A stretch of 8,930 nt of DNA from an uncultured Eubacteriales bacterium (lineage in GTDB: Bacteria; Bacillota; Clostridia; Christensenellales; Borkfalkiaceae). Below are positions 1-6,663 of this stretch, in pieces (the stretch's first letter is position 1; every line of letters starts with the position of its first letter). The notes under the pieces were generated by a model that saw nothing but the letters and a program-made list of their open reading frames with translations, ran no database searches and was not told the DNA's origin. The stretch is taken from assembly GCA_902767455.1 (NCBI GenBank), contig CACXHH010000021.1:1-8930 (forward strand), given 5' to 3'. Position numbers and translations under genes: made by a program.

Positions 1-914
1 ACGTAATGCGATACGTCGGCTATATGAACGCCAAGACGATACTTTCCGTCCTCAAAAGCGAGCGACACGGCATCGTCAAAGTCGCGCGCGCTCTCGCCGT
101 CTATGGTAAAAATCAATTTATCGCGAAGATCGCGCCTTGAAGCTATCTCGCTTTCGTCAACGACTTCGCCTTTGCTTTTGGCAAGGTCGAGAACTTCTTC
201 CGAAAAATCGGTCGGTATCCCTTTGACGGTTATTATAGCCCGTTCTTCGGTCGAAAGCTCGAAAGGAGTTCCGAGAATTTTAATTATCTCGCCTTCGGGA
301 CACCTGTTTTTCGGAAACTTTTTCAGCCTTACGGCAACTTTTTTGCCGATGATAGACTGTTCGGTAAACTTTTCGTCGCCGCTTAAATAAAGCAGCATCT
401 TGCCGACGGTGCCCACGAAGATATCGGCAAAATACGCCCTGTCGTCGGGGCGGACGTAGTATGCGCCGCCTTCCGTAAAGACGGTGCCGGCAGTCGTCGT
501 CACCCCGCGTGAAACAACTTCGGTAATCTCGGCAAGGTCGCCTTCTCTGCCGCCGAGAAGCTTTATTTTGACTTGGTCGCCGTTAAGGGCTTGCCCCATG
601 CCTTCGACGCGTATGAAATAATCTTTGTCGCCTTCGACCGTCACGAACCCGAAACCGCGTTCGTTACAGCGAAAAACGCCCGTCTTATATTGATTATTAT
701 CAACTCTTTGAACGGACTTTCCGTCAGACAGATAGAAACGCCCGTTATCCTTTTTAAGCTCGCCGCCGCCTATGAGCTCGTCGATAAAATCGCCCACGGT
801 ATGACGATTGAGCCCTTCGCGCGCAAAGTACGCGGCGATAGCGCCGAAAGTTTTTCCTTCGAACGTTCCGTCTTCAAAAAGGCGTAAAATTTTAGATTTA
901 GTAAGATAACCCAT
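1..914 (-). CDS. rnr: Ribonuclease R, N-terminal part (cut by window edge)
   Basis: RNase R is a processive 3'-5' exoribonuclease that degrades structured RNA and, in many bacteria, works in tmRNA-linked quality control. The window holds 304 codons of a protein family that usually has 700-800 residues; the rest lies beyond position 1. Residues 1-65 fit the winged-helix N-terminal domain. About 76-125 form a first cold-shock domain (RGFGFVTVEGDKDYFI). About 140-215 fit a second OB-type domain, and the RNB catalytic domain starts near 255. The motif IDGESARDFDDA carries the four metal-binding aspartates at 272, 278, 280 and 281, followed by LGVHIADVSHY. The start is fixed: an in-frame TGA lies one codon upstream of the ATG at 914. 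No Shine-Dalgarno sequence is visible. The gene follows secG, as is common in Bacillota, but a terminator separates them, so it probably has its own promoter. Family assignment is firm. Confidence 0.95.
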   Translation of the reverse strand, partial: MGYLTKSKILRLFEDGTFEGKTFGAIAAYFAREGLNRHTVGDFIDELIGGGELKKDNGRFYLSDGKSVQRVDNNQYKTGVFRCNERGFGFVTVEGDKDYFIRVEGMGQALNGDQVKIKLLGGREGDLAEITEVVSRGVTTTAGTVFTEGGAYYVRPDDRAYFADIFVGTVGKMLLYLSGDEKFTEQSIIGKKVAVRLKKFPKNRCPEGEIIKILGTPFELSTEERAIITVKGIPTDFSEEVLDLAKSKGEVVDESEIASRRDLRDKLIFTIDGESARDFDDAVSLAFEDGKYRLGVHIADVSHY

Positions 915-1013
915 ATTTCAAACAATAACGGCGCGTTCAACGAGCCGCGCAATCAGTATATCCAAAAAGAATAATTTATATAGCAGTATATCCGTATCAG
1001 ATAATTACGGCAT
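915..1013 (-). promoter_or_regulatory. rnr upstream region with a repeated 10-bp element
   Basis: The spacer lies between the secG terminator and rnr, so a promoter for rnr is expected here. It is AT-rich and holds two exact copies of CAGTATATCC (plus strand) at 954-963 and 984-993, exactly 30 bp apart. Read on the minus strand, each contains TATACT, which resembles a -10 hexamer. No good -35 hexamer lies 16-18 bp upstream of either copy. The spacing of about three helical turns would also suit a protein-binding site. Promoter function is inference. Confidence 0.3.
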
Positions 1014-1045
1014 AAAAAAACGGTTACCCGATAAGGTAACCGTTT
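1014..1045 (-). terminator. Rho-independent terminator after secG
   Basis: On the minus strand the stem AAACGGTTACC pairs perfectly with GGTAACCGTTT (plus-strand arms 1018-1028 and 1035-1045) around a 6-nt loop. The U-tract from 1020 down to 1014 is partly shared with the stem. It begins 12 nt after the secG stop codon. It is the only strong terminator found between pgk and rnr, so it probably ends the whole glycolysis-secG unit. Confidence 0.92.
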
Positions 1046-1056
1046 CAAATTGCTTA

Positions 1057-1332
1057 TTACAGAACTTCCACGATGAAGAACAGGATCATGAACAGAGCGA
1101 TAAGCCCCATGCAGATATAAGTTATCATCTTCATAGTGCTTGCAAGCGTTTTGCCTTTGCTCTTGTTATAGAAGGTGTCGGCATTTCCGCCAAGCGCGCT
1201 GATACCGTGAGAGTTGCTCGGTTGAATAAGAACTGCTACGATTACCATTACCGAGCACAAGAAAGCGCCGATAACGCAAATTAAGCTTAATGCGTAGTAT
1301 AATTCATAAGACATAGCTAAAATAGTATTCAT
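1057..1332 (-). CDS. secG: Preprotein translocase subunit SecG
   Basis: SecG is the small non-essential subunit of the SecYEG channel and stimulates SecA-driven export across the cytoplasmic membrane. The 91-residue product has the family layout: a first membrane helix at about residues 11-36 ending in LIQPS, a conserved cytoplasmic loop with GGNADTFYNKSKGKTL (48-63), and a second helix at about 67-90. The ATG at 1332 is favoured because GGAG (plus-strand 1338-1341) sits 5 nt upstream; Met7 is an alternative that would give a length closer to typical SecG. It lies 138 bp downstream of gpmI and has its own promoter in that gap, though readthrough from gpmI also looks possible. A strong terminator follows it. 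Identification rests on the loop motif, topology and gene order. Confidence 0.95.
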   Translation of the reverse strand: MNTILAMSYELYYALSLICVIGAFLCSVMVIVAVLIQPSNSHGISALGGNADTFYNKSKGKTLASTMKMITYICMGLIALFMILFFIVEVL

Positions 1333-1365
1333 AATAACTCCGATTTATCGTTTAAATGCTTGATT

Positions 1366-1394
1366 ATTGTAACACAATACTTTACACAATGCAA
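1366..1394 (-). promoter_or_regulatory. Sigma-A-type promoter of secG
   Basis: On the minus strand there is a -35 TTGCAT (plus-strand 1389-1394), a 17-bp spacer and a -10 TACAAT (1366-1371). The -10 is preceded by TG plus one base, an extended -10, which would compensate for the weak -35. The predicted start near 1359 gives a leader of about 27 nt. This would let secG be expressed separately from the glycolytic genes. Confidence 0.65.
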
Positions 1395-1459
1395 GCGTTT
1401 AATTTGAATTTCGTAAAAAATTATTAAAAAACGACCGAAAAATAATATTTTAACGCTTG
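1392..1459 (-). repeat. Inverted repeat in the gpmI-secG gap
   Basis: The 8-bp arms CAAGCGTT (1392-1399) and AACGCTTG (1452-1459) are perfect inverted copies separated by 52 bp of very AT-rich sequence. The left arm overlaps the -35 of the secG promoter. It could be a long-stem hairpin in the gpmI-secG transcript or a paired protein-binding site. It lacks a compact loop and an adjoining U-tract, so it is not a normal terminator. Function is unknown. Confidence 0.35.
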
Positions 1460-1470
1460 AAGGGGCGAAC

Positions 1471-3027
1471 TTATCTTTCGATAAGCGACTTACCGGTCAT
1501 TTCGGCGGGCTTATCTTCGCCCATAACTTCAAGGATAGTGGGAGCTATGTCGCACAGCGCGCCGCCCGAGCGAAGCTTGACGTTTTTAAACGCCGGGTCG
1601 GCGCTCGCAAGCACGAAGGGAACGGGATTGGTCGTATGAGCGGTGAAGGGAGACCCGTCTTCGGCGATCATGATATCGGCGTTGCCGTGGTCTGCCGTGA
1701 CCATAGCCGTACCGCCTTTTGCAAGAACGGCGGAAACGACCTGATCGATACCGTTTTCAACCGTCTTTACAGCCTGAACGGCAGCTTCGAGCACGCCCGT
1801 GTGACCTACCATATCGCAGTTGGCGAAGTTAAGGATAACTACGTCGAACTTATCGCTTTCGATTTCTTCGAGTACCTTTGCGGTTACTTCGGGAGCGCTC
1901 ATTTCGGGCTGCAAATCGTACGTTGCGACCTTAGGCGAAGCGATAAGATCGCGCTGTTCGTTTGCGTTGGGAGCTTCCACGCCGCCGTTGAAGAAGAAGG
2001 TAACGTGCGCGTATTTTTCCGTTTCGGCTATTCTCAACTGGGTGTAGCCGTTGTTCGCCAAAAACTCGCCGAGCGTGTTCTTCAAGCTCTGCGGCTTGAA
2101 AGCTATCATGACGTTTTCAAACGTTGCGTCGTACTGCGTAAAGCAGACGTAGCACGGTTTAAGATAGCCCGTTTTTCTTTCAAAGCCCGTAAAGTCTTTC
2201 TGCGTAAACGCGCGGGTTATTTCCCTTGCTCTGTCGGGACGGAAGTTGAAGAAGATTATGGAGTCCCCTTCTTCGATAAGCCCGATAGGCTTGCCGTTTT
2301 CGTAGATATTCGTAGGAAGAACGAATTCGTCGGTCACGCCGTCGGCGTAACTTTTCTTCATAGCTTCCACGCCGCTTTCGGCTTTCACGCCGTTGCCGAC
2401 GGTCAGGCTGTCGTAAGCTTTTTCTACTCTTTCCCAGCGATTGTCACGGTCCATGGCGTAGTATCTTCCCGAAAGCGAAGAAAGCTTACCTACTCCAAGC
2501 TCTTTCATCTTCTCTTCGAGTTCGGCAACGAAGTTTACGCCGCTCGTGGGAGGCACGTCGCGCCCGTCCATAAAGCCGTGAACGTAGACTTCCTTTACGC
2601 CGCGGCGACGGCAAAGTTCCAAAAGCCCGTATAAATGCTTGTTGTGGCTGTGAACGCCGCCGTCCGACAAAAGCCCGTAAAGGTGAAGCTTTTTGCCGTT
2701 ATTCAAAGCGTTATCCATAGCGGCGTTGAGTTCGGGGTTTTCAAAGAAGTCCCCGTCGGCGATGGATTTGGTGATGCGGGTGAGTTCCTGATAAACTATT
2801 CTGCCCGCGCCGATATTGAGATGACCTACTTCGCTGTTGCCCATCTGCCCGTCGGGAAGCCCGACGAACATTCCGCTTGCCTGTAAGGACGTGGACGGAT
2901 AGGTTTTCATAAGGTTTTCTATAACGCCTGCGTTGGCTATTTTGATGGCGTTGCCGTCGGCGCTTTCTCTTAATCCGTAGCCGTCCATAATGAACAGGCA
3001 TACGGGCCTTGATTTCATTTTCTTCAT
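1471..3027 (-). CDS. gpmI: 2,3-bisphosphoglycerate-independent phosphoglycerate mutase
   Basis: This cytoplasmic enzyme interconverts 3- and 2-phosphoglycerate through a phosphoserine intermediate and needs Mn2+. At 518 residues it has the usual length. Visible active-site motifs are MDGYG with metal ligand Asp15; GNSEVGH with the nucleophile Ser65; DGGVHSH with His126; MDGRD (153-157); GRYYAMDRD (187-195); RPDR (263-266); AETEKYAHVTFF with Lys338 and His341; NCDMVGH with Asp405 and His409; TADHGN with Asp446 and His447; and His464 in AHTTNP. None of the expected residues is missing. The start at 3027 is supported by AAGGAG with GGAG 5 nt from the ATG. It lies third after pgk and tpiA with an 89-bp spacer that contains strong hairpins. 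The enzyme belongs to the alkaline-phosphatase superfamily and is unrelated to the cofactor-dependent GpmA. Confidence 0.98.
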   Translation of the reverse strand: MKKMKSRPVCLFIMDGYGLRESADGNAIKIANAGVIENLMKTYPSTSLQASGMFVGLPDGQMGNSEVGHLNIGAGRIVYQELTRITKSIADGDFFENPELNAAMDNALNNGKKLHLYGLLSDGGVHSHNKHLYGLLELCRRRGVKEVYVHGFMDGRDVPPTSGVNFVAELEEKMKELGVGKLSSLSGRYYAMDRDNRWERVEKAYDSLTVGNGVKAESGVEAMKKSYADGVTDEFVLPTNIYENGKPIGLIEEGDSIIFFNFRPDRAREITRAFTQKDFTGFERKTGYLKPCYVCFTQYDATFENVMIAFKPQSLKNTLGEFLANNGYTQLRIAETEKYAHVTFFFNGGVEAPNANEQRDLIASPKVATYDLQPEMSAPEVTAKVLEEIESDKFDVVILNFANCDMVGHTGVLEAAVQAVKTVENGIDQVVSAVLAKGGTAMVTADHGNADIMIAEDGSPFTAHTTNPVPFVLASADPAFKNVKLRSGGALCDIAPTILEVMGEDKPAEMTGKSLIER

Positions 3028-3045
3028 AATTACTCCTTTTGAAAA

Positions 3046-3102
3046 GCTGAAAAGTTTCAGCCGTATACGGCATAACGGACGGGTGAAAAATCAGCCCGTC
3101 CG
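3046..3102 (-). other. Structured tpiA-gpmI intercistronic spacer
   Basis: Three symmetric elements are packed between tpiA and gpmI. The first transcribed is a GC-rich stem, CGGACGGG with CCCGTCCG (arms 3076-3083 and 3095-3102), extended by a further TGA/TCA pairing inside one bulge. Next is a 12-bp palindrome GCCGTATACGGC (3060-3071). It overlaps a hairpin with arms GCTGAA and TTCAGC (3046-3051 and 3056-3061). The large stem is followed by only two U, so it is not an intrinsic terminator. It may protect or process the pgk-tpiA mRNA end and tune gpmI levels; that is inference. Confidence 0.6.
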
Positions 3103-3116
3103 CAATAAACGTTTTA

Positions 3117-3866
3117 TTATTTGTTGTAGTTGACGATCTTTGCGAAATCAGCGGCTTTTAAGGAAGCTCCGCCGATAAGTCCGCCGTCGATCTCTTCTTC
3201 GGCCATAAGTTCTTTGCAGTTAGCGGGTTTCATTGAGCCGCCGTATTGAATTCTTACTTTATCGCCGGCGCCGCGGAATTTCTTATTGAGAACGCTTCTG
3301 ATGTAACCGATGGTTTCGTTAGCGTCTTTGGCGGTAGCGGTCTTACCCGTGCCGATAGCCCAAACGGGTTCGTAAGCGATGACGATCTTATCGAAGTCTT
3401 TGGATTTGAAGCCTTTAAGACCTTCGGTAATCTGCGTATAGAGAACCTTTTCGGTAAGTCCGTTTTCTCTTTCCTGTTCGGTTTCGCCGACGCAGACGAT
3501 AGGTTTCAAACGAGCGGCAAGAGCTGCCTGCGTGCGTTTATTTACCGTTTCGTCCGTTTCGCCGAAGTATTGTCTTCTTTCGCTGTGGCCGATGATGACG
3601 TATTCGACTTTGAGTTCTTTAAGCATGTTCGCGGAAATCTCGCCCGTGAAAGCGCCGCTTTCAGCCCAGTGGATATTCTGCGCGCCGAGCTTGATGTTGG
3701 TGCCCTTAACGGCTTTTTTAGCCGCCATAAGGTCGGTGAAGGGAACGCAGACTACTACGTCGCATTCGGCGTCGGCTACCATGGGAGCAAGTTCGGTGAT
3801 AAGAGCTTTGGTTTCAGCCATGGTTTTATTCATTTTCCAGTTACCGGCAATAATAGGTTTTCTCAT
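3117..3866 (-). CDS. tpiA: Triosephosphate isomerase
   Basis: The enzyme interconverts dihydroxyacetone phosphate and glyceraldehyde 3-phosphate in glycolysis. It is a soluble (beta/alpha)8-barrel dimer, and the 249-residue length is typical. The catalytic residues are all present: Asn9 and Lys11 in GNWKMN, the electrophile His94 in IIGHSERR, and the base Glu166 in AYEPVWAIGTGKTA, which also contains the flexible loop 6. The phosphate-binding YGGS (208-211) and GLIGGASL (229-236) are intact. The ATG at 3866 directly precedes the family's usual N-terminus, and AAGGAG lies with GGAG 7 nt upstream. The gene starts 24 bp after the pgk stop codon, so the two are surely cotranscribed. Nothing is unusual in the protein. 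Confidence 0.98.
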   Translation of the reverse strand: MRKPIIAGNWKMNKTMAETKALITELAPMVADAECDVVVCVPFTDLMAAKKAVKGTNIKLGAQNIHWAESGAFTGEISANMLKELKVEYVIIGHSERRQYFGETDETVNKRTQAALAARLKPIVCVGETEQERENGLTEKVLYTQITEGLKGFKSKDFDKIVIAYEPVWAIGTGKTATAKDANETIGYIRSVLNKKFRGAGDKVRIQYGGSMKPANCKELMAEEEIDGGLIGGASLKAADFAKIVNYNK

Positions 3867-3890
3867 TGTAAATCTCCTTATGCGTTCAAG

Positions 3891-5207
3891 TCAGTTTTTT
3901 TCGTTAAGGCATTCGATACCGGGGAGCTTCTTGCCTTCGAAGAGTTCGAGCGAAGCGCCGCCGCCAGTGGAAATATGCGTCATCTTGTCGGCGTAACCGA
4001 GCTGAGTGACTGCGGCAGCCGAGTCACCGCCGCCGATGATGGTGGTAGCGGAAGTTTCGGCAAGAGCCTTCGCCATTTCTTCGGTACCTTTGGCAAGAAT
4101 GGGGTTTTCAAATACGCCCATAGGTCCGTTCCAGATAACGGTCTTTGCGGTCTTGACGGCTTCGGAATAGAGAGCGAGCGTCTTAGCGCCCATATCGAGC
4201 CCCATCATATCCGCGGGGATAGCGTCAACGCTGACGGTGGTAACTTCAACGGGAGCATCGATAGGATCGGGGAAGTCCTTGGTGATGACGGCGTCAACGG
4301 GAAGAAGGAGCTTCTTGCCGAGCTGACGAGCCTTTTCCATCATTTCTTTACAATAATCGATCTTGCTGTCGTCAACGAGCGAAGTGCCTACTTCTTTACC
4401 CTGAGCTTTAAGGAAGGTGTAAGCCATGCCGCCGCCGATGATGAGCGTGTCGCATTTTTCGAGAAGGTTGGAAATAACGTTGAGCTTATCGGCAACTTTT
4501 GCGCCGCCGAGAACGGCTACGAACGGACGAACGGGGTGTTCGAGCGCGTCAGCCATGACGGAAAGCTCTTTTTCGATAAGGAAGCCGCATACCGCGGTAT
4601 CAACGAAACCGTATTCGACGATTGCGGCGGTGGAAGCGTGAGAGCGGTGAGCCGTACCGAACGCGTCGTTGACGTAAACATCGGCAAAGGAAGCGAGTTT
4701 ACGGCAGAATTCTTCGTCGCGTTTTTCTTCGCCCGCGTTGAAACGGGTGTTTTCGAGAAGAACTATCTCGCCGTCTTTCATAGCGGCGACTTTAGCTTGC
4801 GCGTCTTCGCCGACGGTATCGGTGGCAAACGTTACTTTTACGCCGGGGAGAAGCTCGGCGAGCCTGTCGGCAACCGGTTTGAGAGTGAGTTTTTTAAGGT
4901 CTTTTTTAGCCTTTTCGAGAAGTTCTTCGGTAGCCGCGGCGCGTTCTTCTTCGGGAAGAGCTTCGACTTTGGCAAGTTCTTTCTTGTTGAGTTTGAGCTT
5001 GGCGTCGAGAACGTTATGCGGTTTGCCCAGGTGCGAACAAAGTATAGCTTTGGCGTTGTGTTCGAGAAGATATTTAATGGTGGGAAGCGCGCCGTTGATA
5101 CGGTTTTCGTCCGTAATAACGCCGTCTTTCATCGGAACGTTGAAGTCTACGCGGACAAGGCATTTTTTACCCGTCACGTTTACGTCTTTAACAGATTTTT
5201 TGTTCAT
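3891..5207 (-). CDS. pgk: Phosphoglycerate kinase with an N-domain insertion
   Basis: Pgk transfers phosphate between 1,3-bisphosphoglycerate and ADP, an ATP-making step of glycolysis. Motifs in order are VRVDFNVP (18-25), Arg36, SHLGKP (58-63), ENTRF (152-156), GTAHRSHAS (184-192), the nucleotide-site GGAKV (234-238), WNGPMGVFE (359-367), GGGDS (392-396) and STGGGASLE (413-421). The protein has 438 residues, against about 395 in most bacteria. The excess is a charged, Lys/Glu/Ala-rich, probably helical stretch at about 64-106, between SHLGKP and LTLKPVADRLAELL. The Arg of the usual HLGRP, a 3-phosphoglycerate contact, is Lys62 here. The other substrate residues (Asp21, Asn23, Arg36, His59, Arg155, Arg188) are kept, so activity is expected. 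The start at 5207 has AGGAGA with GGAG 7 nt upstream. It is the first gene of the pgk-tpiA-gpmI operon. Confidence 0.97.
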   Translation of the reverse strand: MNKKSVKDVNVTGKKCLVRVDFNVPMKDGVITDENRINGALPTIKYLLEHNAKAILCSHLGKPHNVLDAKLKLNKKELAKVEALPEEERAAATEELLEKAKKDLKKLTLKPVADRLAELLPGVKVTFATDTVGEDAQAKVAAMKDGEIVLLENTRFNAGEEKRDEEFCRKLASFADVYVNDAFGTAHRSHASTAAIVEYGFVDTAVCGFLIEKELSVMADALEHPVRPFVAVLGGAKVADKLNVISNLLEKCDTLIIGGGMAYTFLKAQGKEVGTSLVDDSKIDYCKEMMEKARQLGKKLLLPVDAVITKDFPDPIDAPVEVTTVSVDAIPADMMGLDMGAKTLALYSEAVKTAKTVIWNGPMGVFENPILAKGTEEMAKALAETSATTIIGGGDSAAAVTQLGYADKMTHISTGGGASLELFEGKKLPGIECLNEKN

Positions 5208-5241
5208 ACGTGTTCTCCTATAAAATTTTTATCTTTTATAT

Positions 5242-5268
5242 ATTATAACTAAATGCGAAAATTGTCAA
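5242..5268 (-). promoter_or_regulatory. Promoter of the pgk-tpiA-gpmI operon
   Basis: On the minus strand a perfect -35 TTGACA (plus-strand 5263-5268) and a perfect -10 TATAAT (5242-5247) are separated by only 15 bp. The overlapping TAATAT (5240-5245) would give the normal 17-bp spacing. Either choice places the transcript start about 20-30 nt before the pgk ATG, just upstream of its AGGAGA site. It is the best match to the sigma-A consensus in the window, fitting a highly expressed glycolytic operon. Confidence 0.8.
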
Positions 5269-5294
5269 ACGTTTAGCTCGCCGTAAGAAAATTT

Positions 5295-6323
5295 TTACGT
5301 CGTTTTAGCCTTTTTTATCGCGTATAAACGCCGTTTCAGCCAACTTTTCGCGCCGCCTGCCCGCCCGATTTTTTCGCCGTCTTTGACCGCTACGAGCAAA
5401 AGCCTCGACAGCCACTTCAAAAACGGCAACGCGATAAGCCCCGTAGCAAGATTGAAAAATGTGTGGAAGTTCGCTACGGCGCGCCCTAAGGAAGCCGAAG
5501 TCGACGTGAACAGTTCCGTAATTTTTTCGCCGAATAAAAGCGTGGGCACGAAAAACAGCGCCGCTCCGAGAAGGTTGAAAAGGAAGTTGAAAAACGCCAC
5601 TCTTCTTGCCGCAACGCTCTTTCGCGAAGATATAAGAAGCACGGAAACGGTCGTCCCGACGTTGGCGCCGAGAATTACGAATACCGAGTTTTCAAACGTT
5701 ATCATACCGCCCGCGGACAGTATGACGAGCATAGAGCTTACGACGGACGAGCTCTGAAACACGGCGGTCAGTAAAAAGCCGTTCACGACGAGCACGAACG
5801 GGTTTTCGATAAGGAAGAACTTTCTGAACCACGGATAGCCGTAAAAACTTTCCACACCCGACGTCATAAGGTCTATCCCCAAAAAGACGAGCCCGAATCC
5901 GAGCAACATTTCGCCCGCGAGAGAAACTTTCACTTTCTTTGACGACGATAAAAGCACGCCGACGAACGCCGAAACGCCGCCGACGACAGAGATATCGAAC
6001 GCGCCGAAGGAAAGAGATACGAGTTGCGCCGTGACCGTCGTTCCGACGTTCGAGCCGATGACGACCGCGCACGCGCCGAAAAGCGATATGGCGCCTGCGT
6101 CGGCAAGCGATACGAGCACGGCGTTGATAGCCACGCTCGACTGCGCCACGGCGGTCACTCCCGCGCCGATGCCGACGGCTGAAAACCTGTTGAGCGTAGC
6201 TTTGTAAACGACGTCGGAAAGCTTACCCGTCACGAGTTTTCCCGTGCTTTCGGAAAGCAGTTTGAGCCCGAGAAGAAAAACGGCGACAGCGCCCGCAACG
6301 CCTGCAAACGAATAAAAACTCAT
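5295..6323 (-). CDS. Na+/phosphate cotransporter family membrane protein
   Basis: This integral membrane protein of the Na/Pi-cotransporter II family (NptA/YjbB type) probably moves phosphate with Na+. The family's inverted repeat is clear. Repeat one has QSS at 61-63 and SNVGTT at 91-96; repeat two has QSSS at 190-193 and ANVGTT at 220-225. Hydrophobic stretches at roughly 5-22, 50-75, 80-105, 110-127, 135-153, 175-200, 210-232, 243-263 and 285-312 fit eight or nine membrane or re-entrant segments. At 342 residues it contains only the transport domain. It lacks the cytoplasmic PhoU-like C-terminal domain found in longer relatives and ends instead in a basic tail (KSWLKRRLYAIKKAK). The start at 6323 has GGAG 8 nt upstream. 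It follows minE after a hairpin terminator candidate; I saw no convincing promoter in the 112-bp gap. Substrate is inferred from the family; no phosphate-regulon gene is adjacent. Confidence 0.85.
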   Translation of the reverse strand: MSFYSFAGVAGAVAVFLLGLKLLSESTGKLVTGKLSDVVYKATLNRFSAVGIGAGVTAVAQSSVAINAVLVSLADAGAISLFGACAVVIGSNVGTTVTAQLVSLSFGAFDISVVGGVSAFVGVLLSSSKKVKVSLAGEMLLGFGLVFLGIDLMTSGVESFYGYPWFRKFFLIENPFVLVVNGFLLTAVFQSSSVVSSMLVILSAGGMITFENSVFVILGANVGTTVSVLLISSRKSVAARRVAFFNFLFNLLGAALFFVPTLLFGEKITELFTSTSASLGRAVANFHTFFNLATGLIALPFLKWLSRLLLVAVKDGEKIGRAGGAKSWLKRRLYAIKKAKTT

Positions 6324-6406
6324 CGTAAAGTCTCCGAATTTATTTACTACCGTAATATATATTGCGGAGCCGCCGAAAAAATACCCGCGATCACGTATAA
6401 AACCGC

Positions 6407-6435
6407 AAAAAGTCGCCTATAACTTCGTTATCGGC
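6407..6435 (-). terminator. Hairpin terminator candidate after minE (repeat copy A)
   Basis: Immediately after the minE stop, the minus strand forms a stem of GCC-G-ATAAC against GTTAT-A-GGC with a GAA loop and one internal G/A mismatch. Three nt later comes a run of five U (plus-strand 6407-6411). It would end minDE transcription. The core CCGATAACG, three variable bases, TTATAGGCG, two bases, TTTTT is repeated at 7504-7531. The stem is modest, so efficiency is uncertain. Confidence 0.55.
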
Positions 6436-6660
6436 TCATTTAAAGACGTTGAAGCCCCTTAAAGCGCAACCGTTCGCCGTAATCTTCACGTCGAATCTGT
6501 CGCCTTTTTTGTCAAACTCTATCTTCACGCCGTCGGGGATATAAAAATACTCGTTCAACAAAGTTTCAAGGTCGGAACGGATAACGTCCTTCGTTCCGCT
6601 CACGAAGCCGTAGCGGTCGTTTTCGATCATTCTCGCTATTCTTTCACGCTCGTCACGCAT
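6436..6660 (-). CDS. minE: Division topological factor MinE, short N-terminus
   Basis: MinE stimulates the MinD ATPase and drives its release from the membrane, confining division inhibition to the poles. The 74-residue protein aligns with the MinE core. ERIARMIENDR (6-16) corresponds to the MinD-contact segment (ERLQIIVAERR in E. coli). Residues 24-62, with DVIRSDLETLLNEYF and VKIEFDKKGDRFDVKI, match the helix and strands of the topological specificity domain. Typical MinE has 85-95 residues, and the roughly 14 residues missing here are the amphipathic membrane-targeting helix. No upstream start is possible: the codons before the ATG are ATA and then the minD stop TAA, in the same frame. AAAGGAG inside the end of minD, with GGAG 10 nt from the ATG, supports this start and translational coupling. 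Assignment rests on weak similarity plus the minD neighbour. Confidence 0.8.
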   Translation of the reverse strand: MRDERERIARMIENDRYGFVSGTKDVIRSDLETLLNEYFYIPDGVKIEFDKKGDRFDVKITANGCALRGFNVFK

Positions 6661-6663
6661 TAT

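Noticed and set aside
770..952. A 60-codon minus-strand frame overlapping the start of rnr
   Set aside because: The RNase R reading frame explains this region through its conserved domains; the short frame has no similarity or ribosome binding site.
1636..2634. A 332-codon plus-strand open frame antisense to gpmI
   Set aside because: It is a shadow of a strongly conserved gene, with no recognisable domain and no initiation signals.
3246..5252. A 668-codon open frame on the plus strand, antisense to pgk and tpiA
   Set aside because: The product resembles no family I know and is low-complexity (rich in Phe, Gly, Val, Asp). It mirrors two certain genes, whose biased codon use avoids codons that would give antisense stops. 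No ribosome binding site or promoter supports it.
5281..5300. Possible terminator between the transporter gene and pgk
   Set aside because: The only pairing is a 5-bp CGTAA/TTACG stem with no following U-tract on the minus strand, so it is too weak to call.
6324..6406. Promoter for the Na+/phosphate cotransporter gene
   Set aside because: TATATT-like -10 sequences exist, but none has an acceptable -35 at 16-18 bp.
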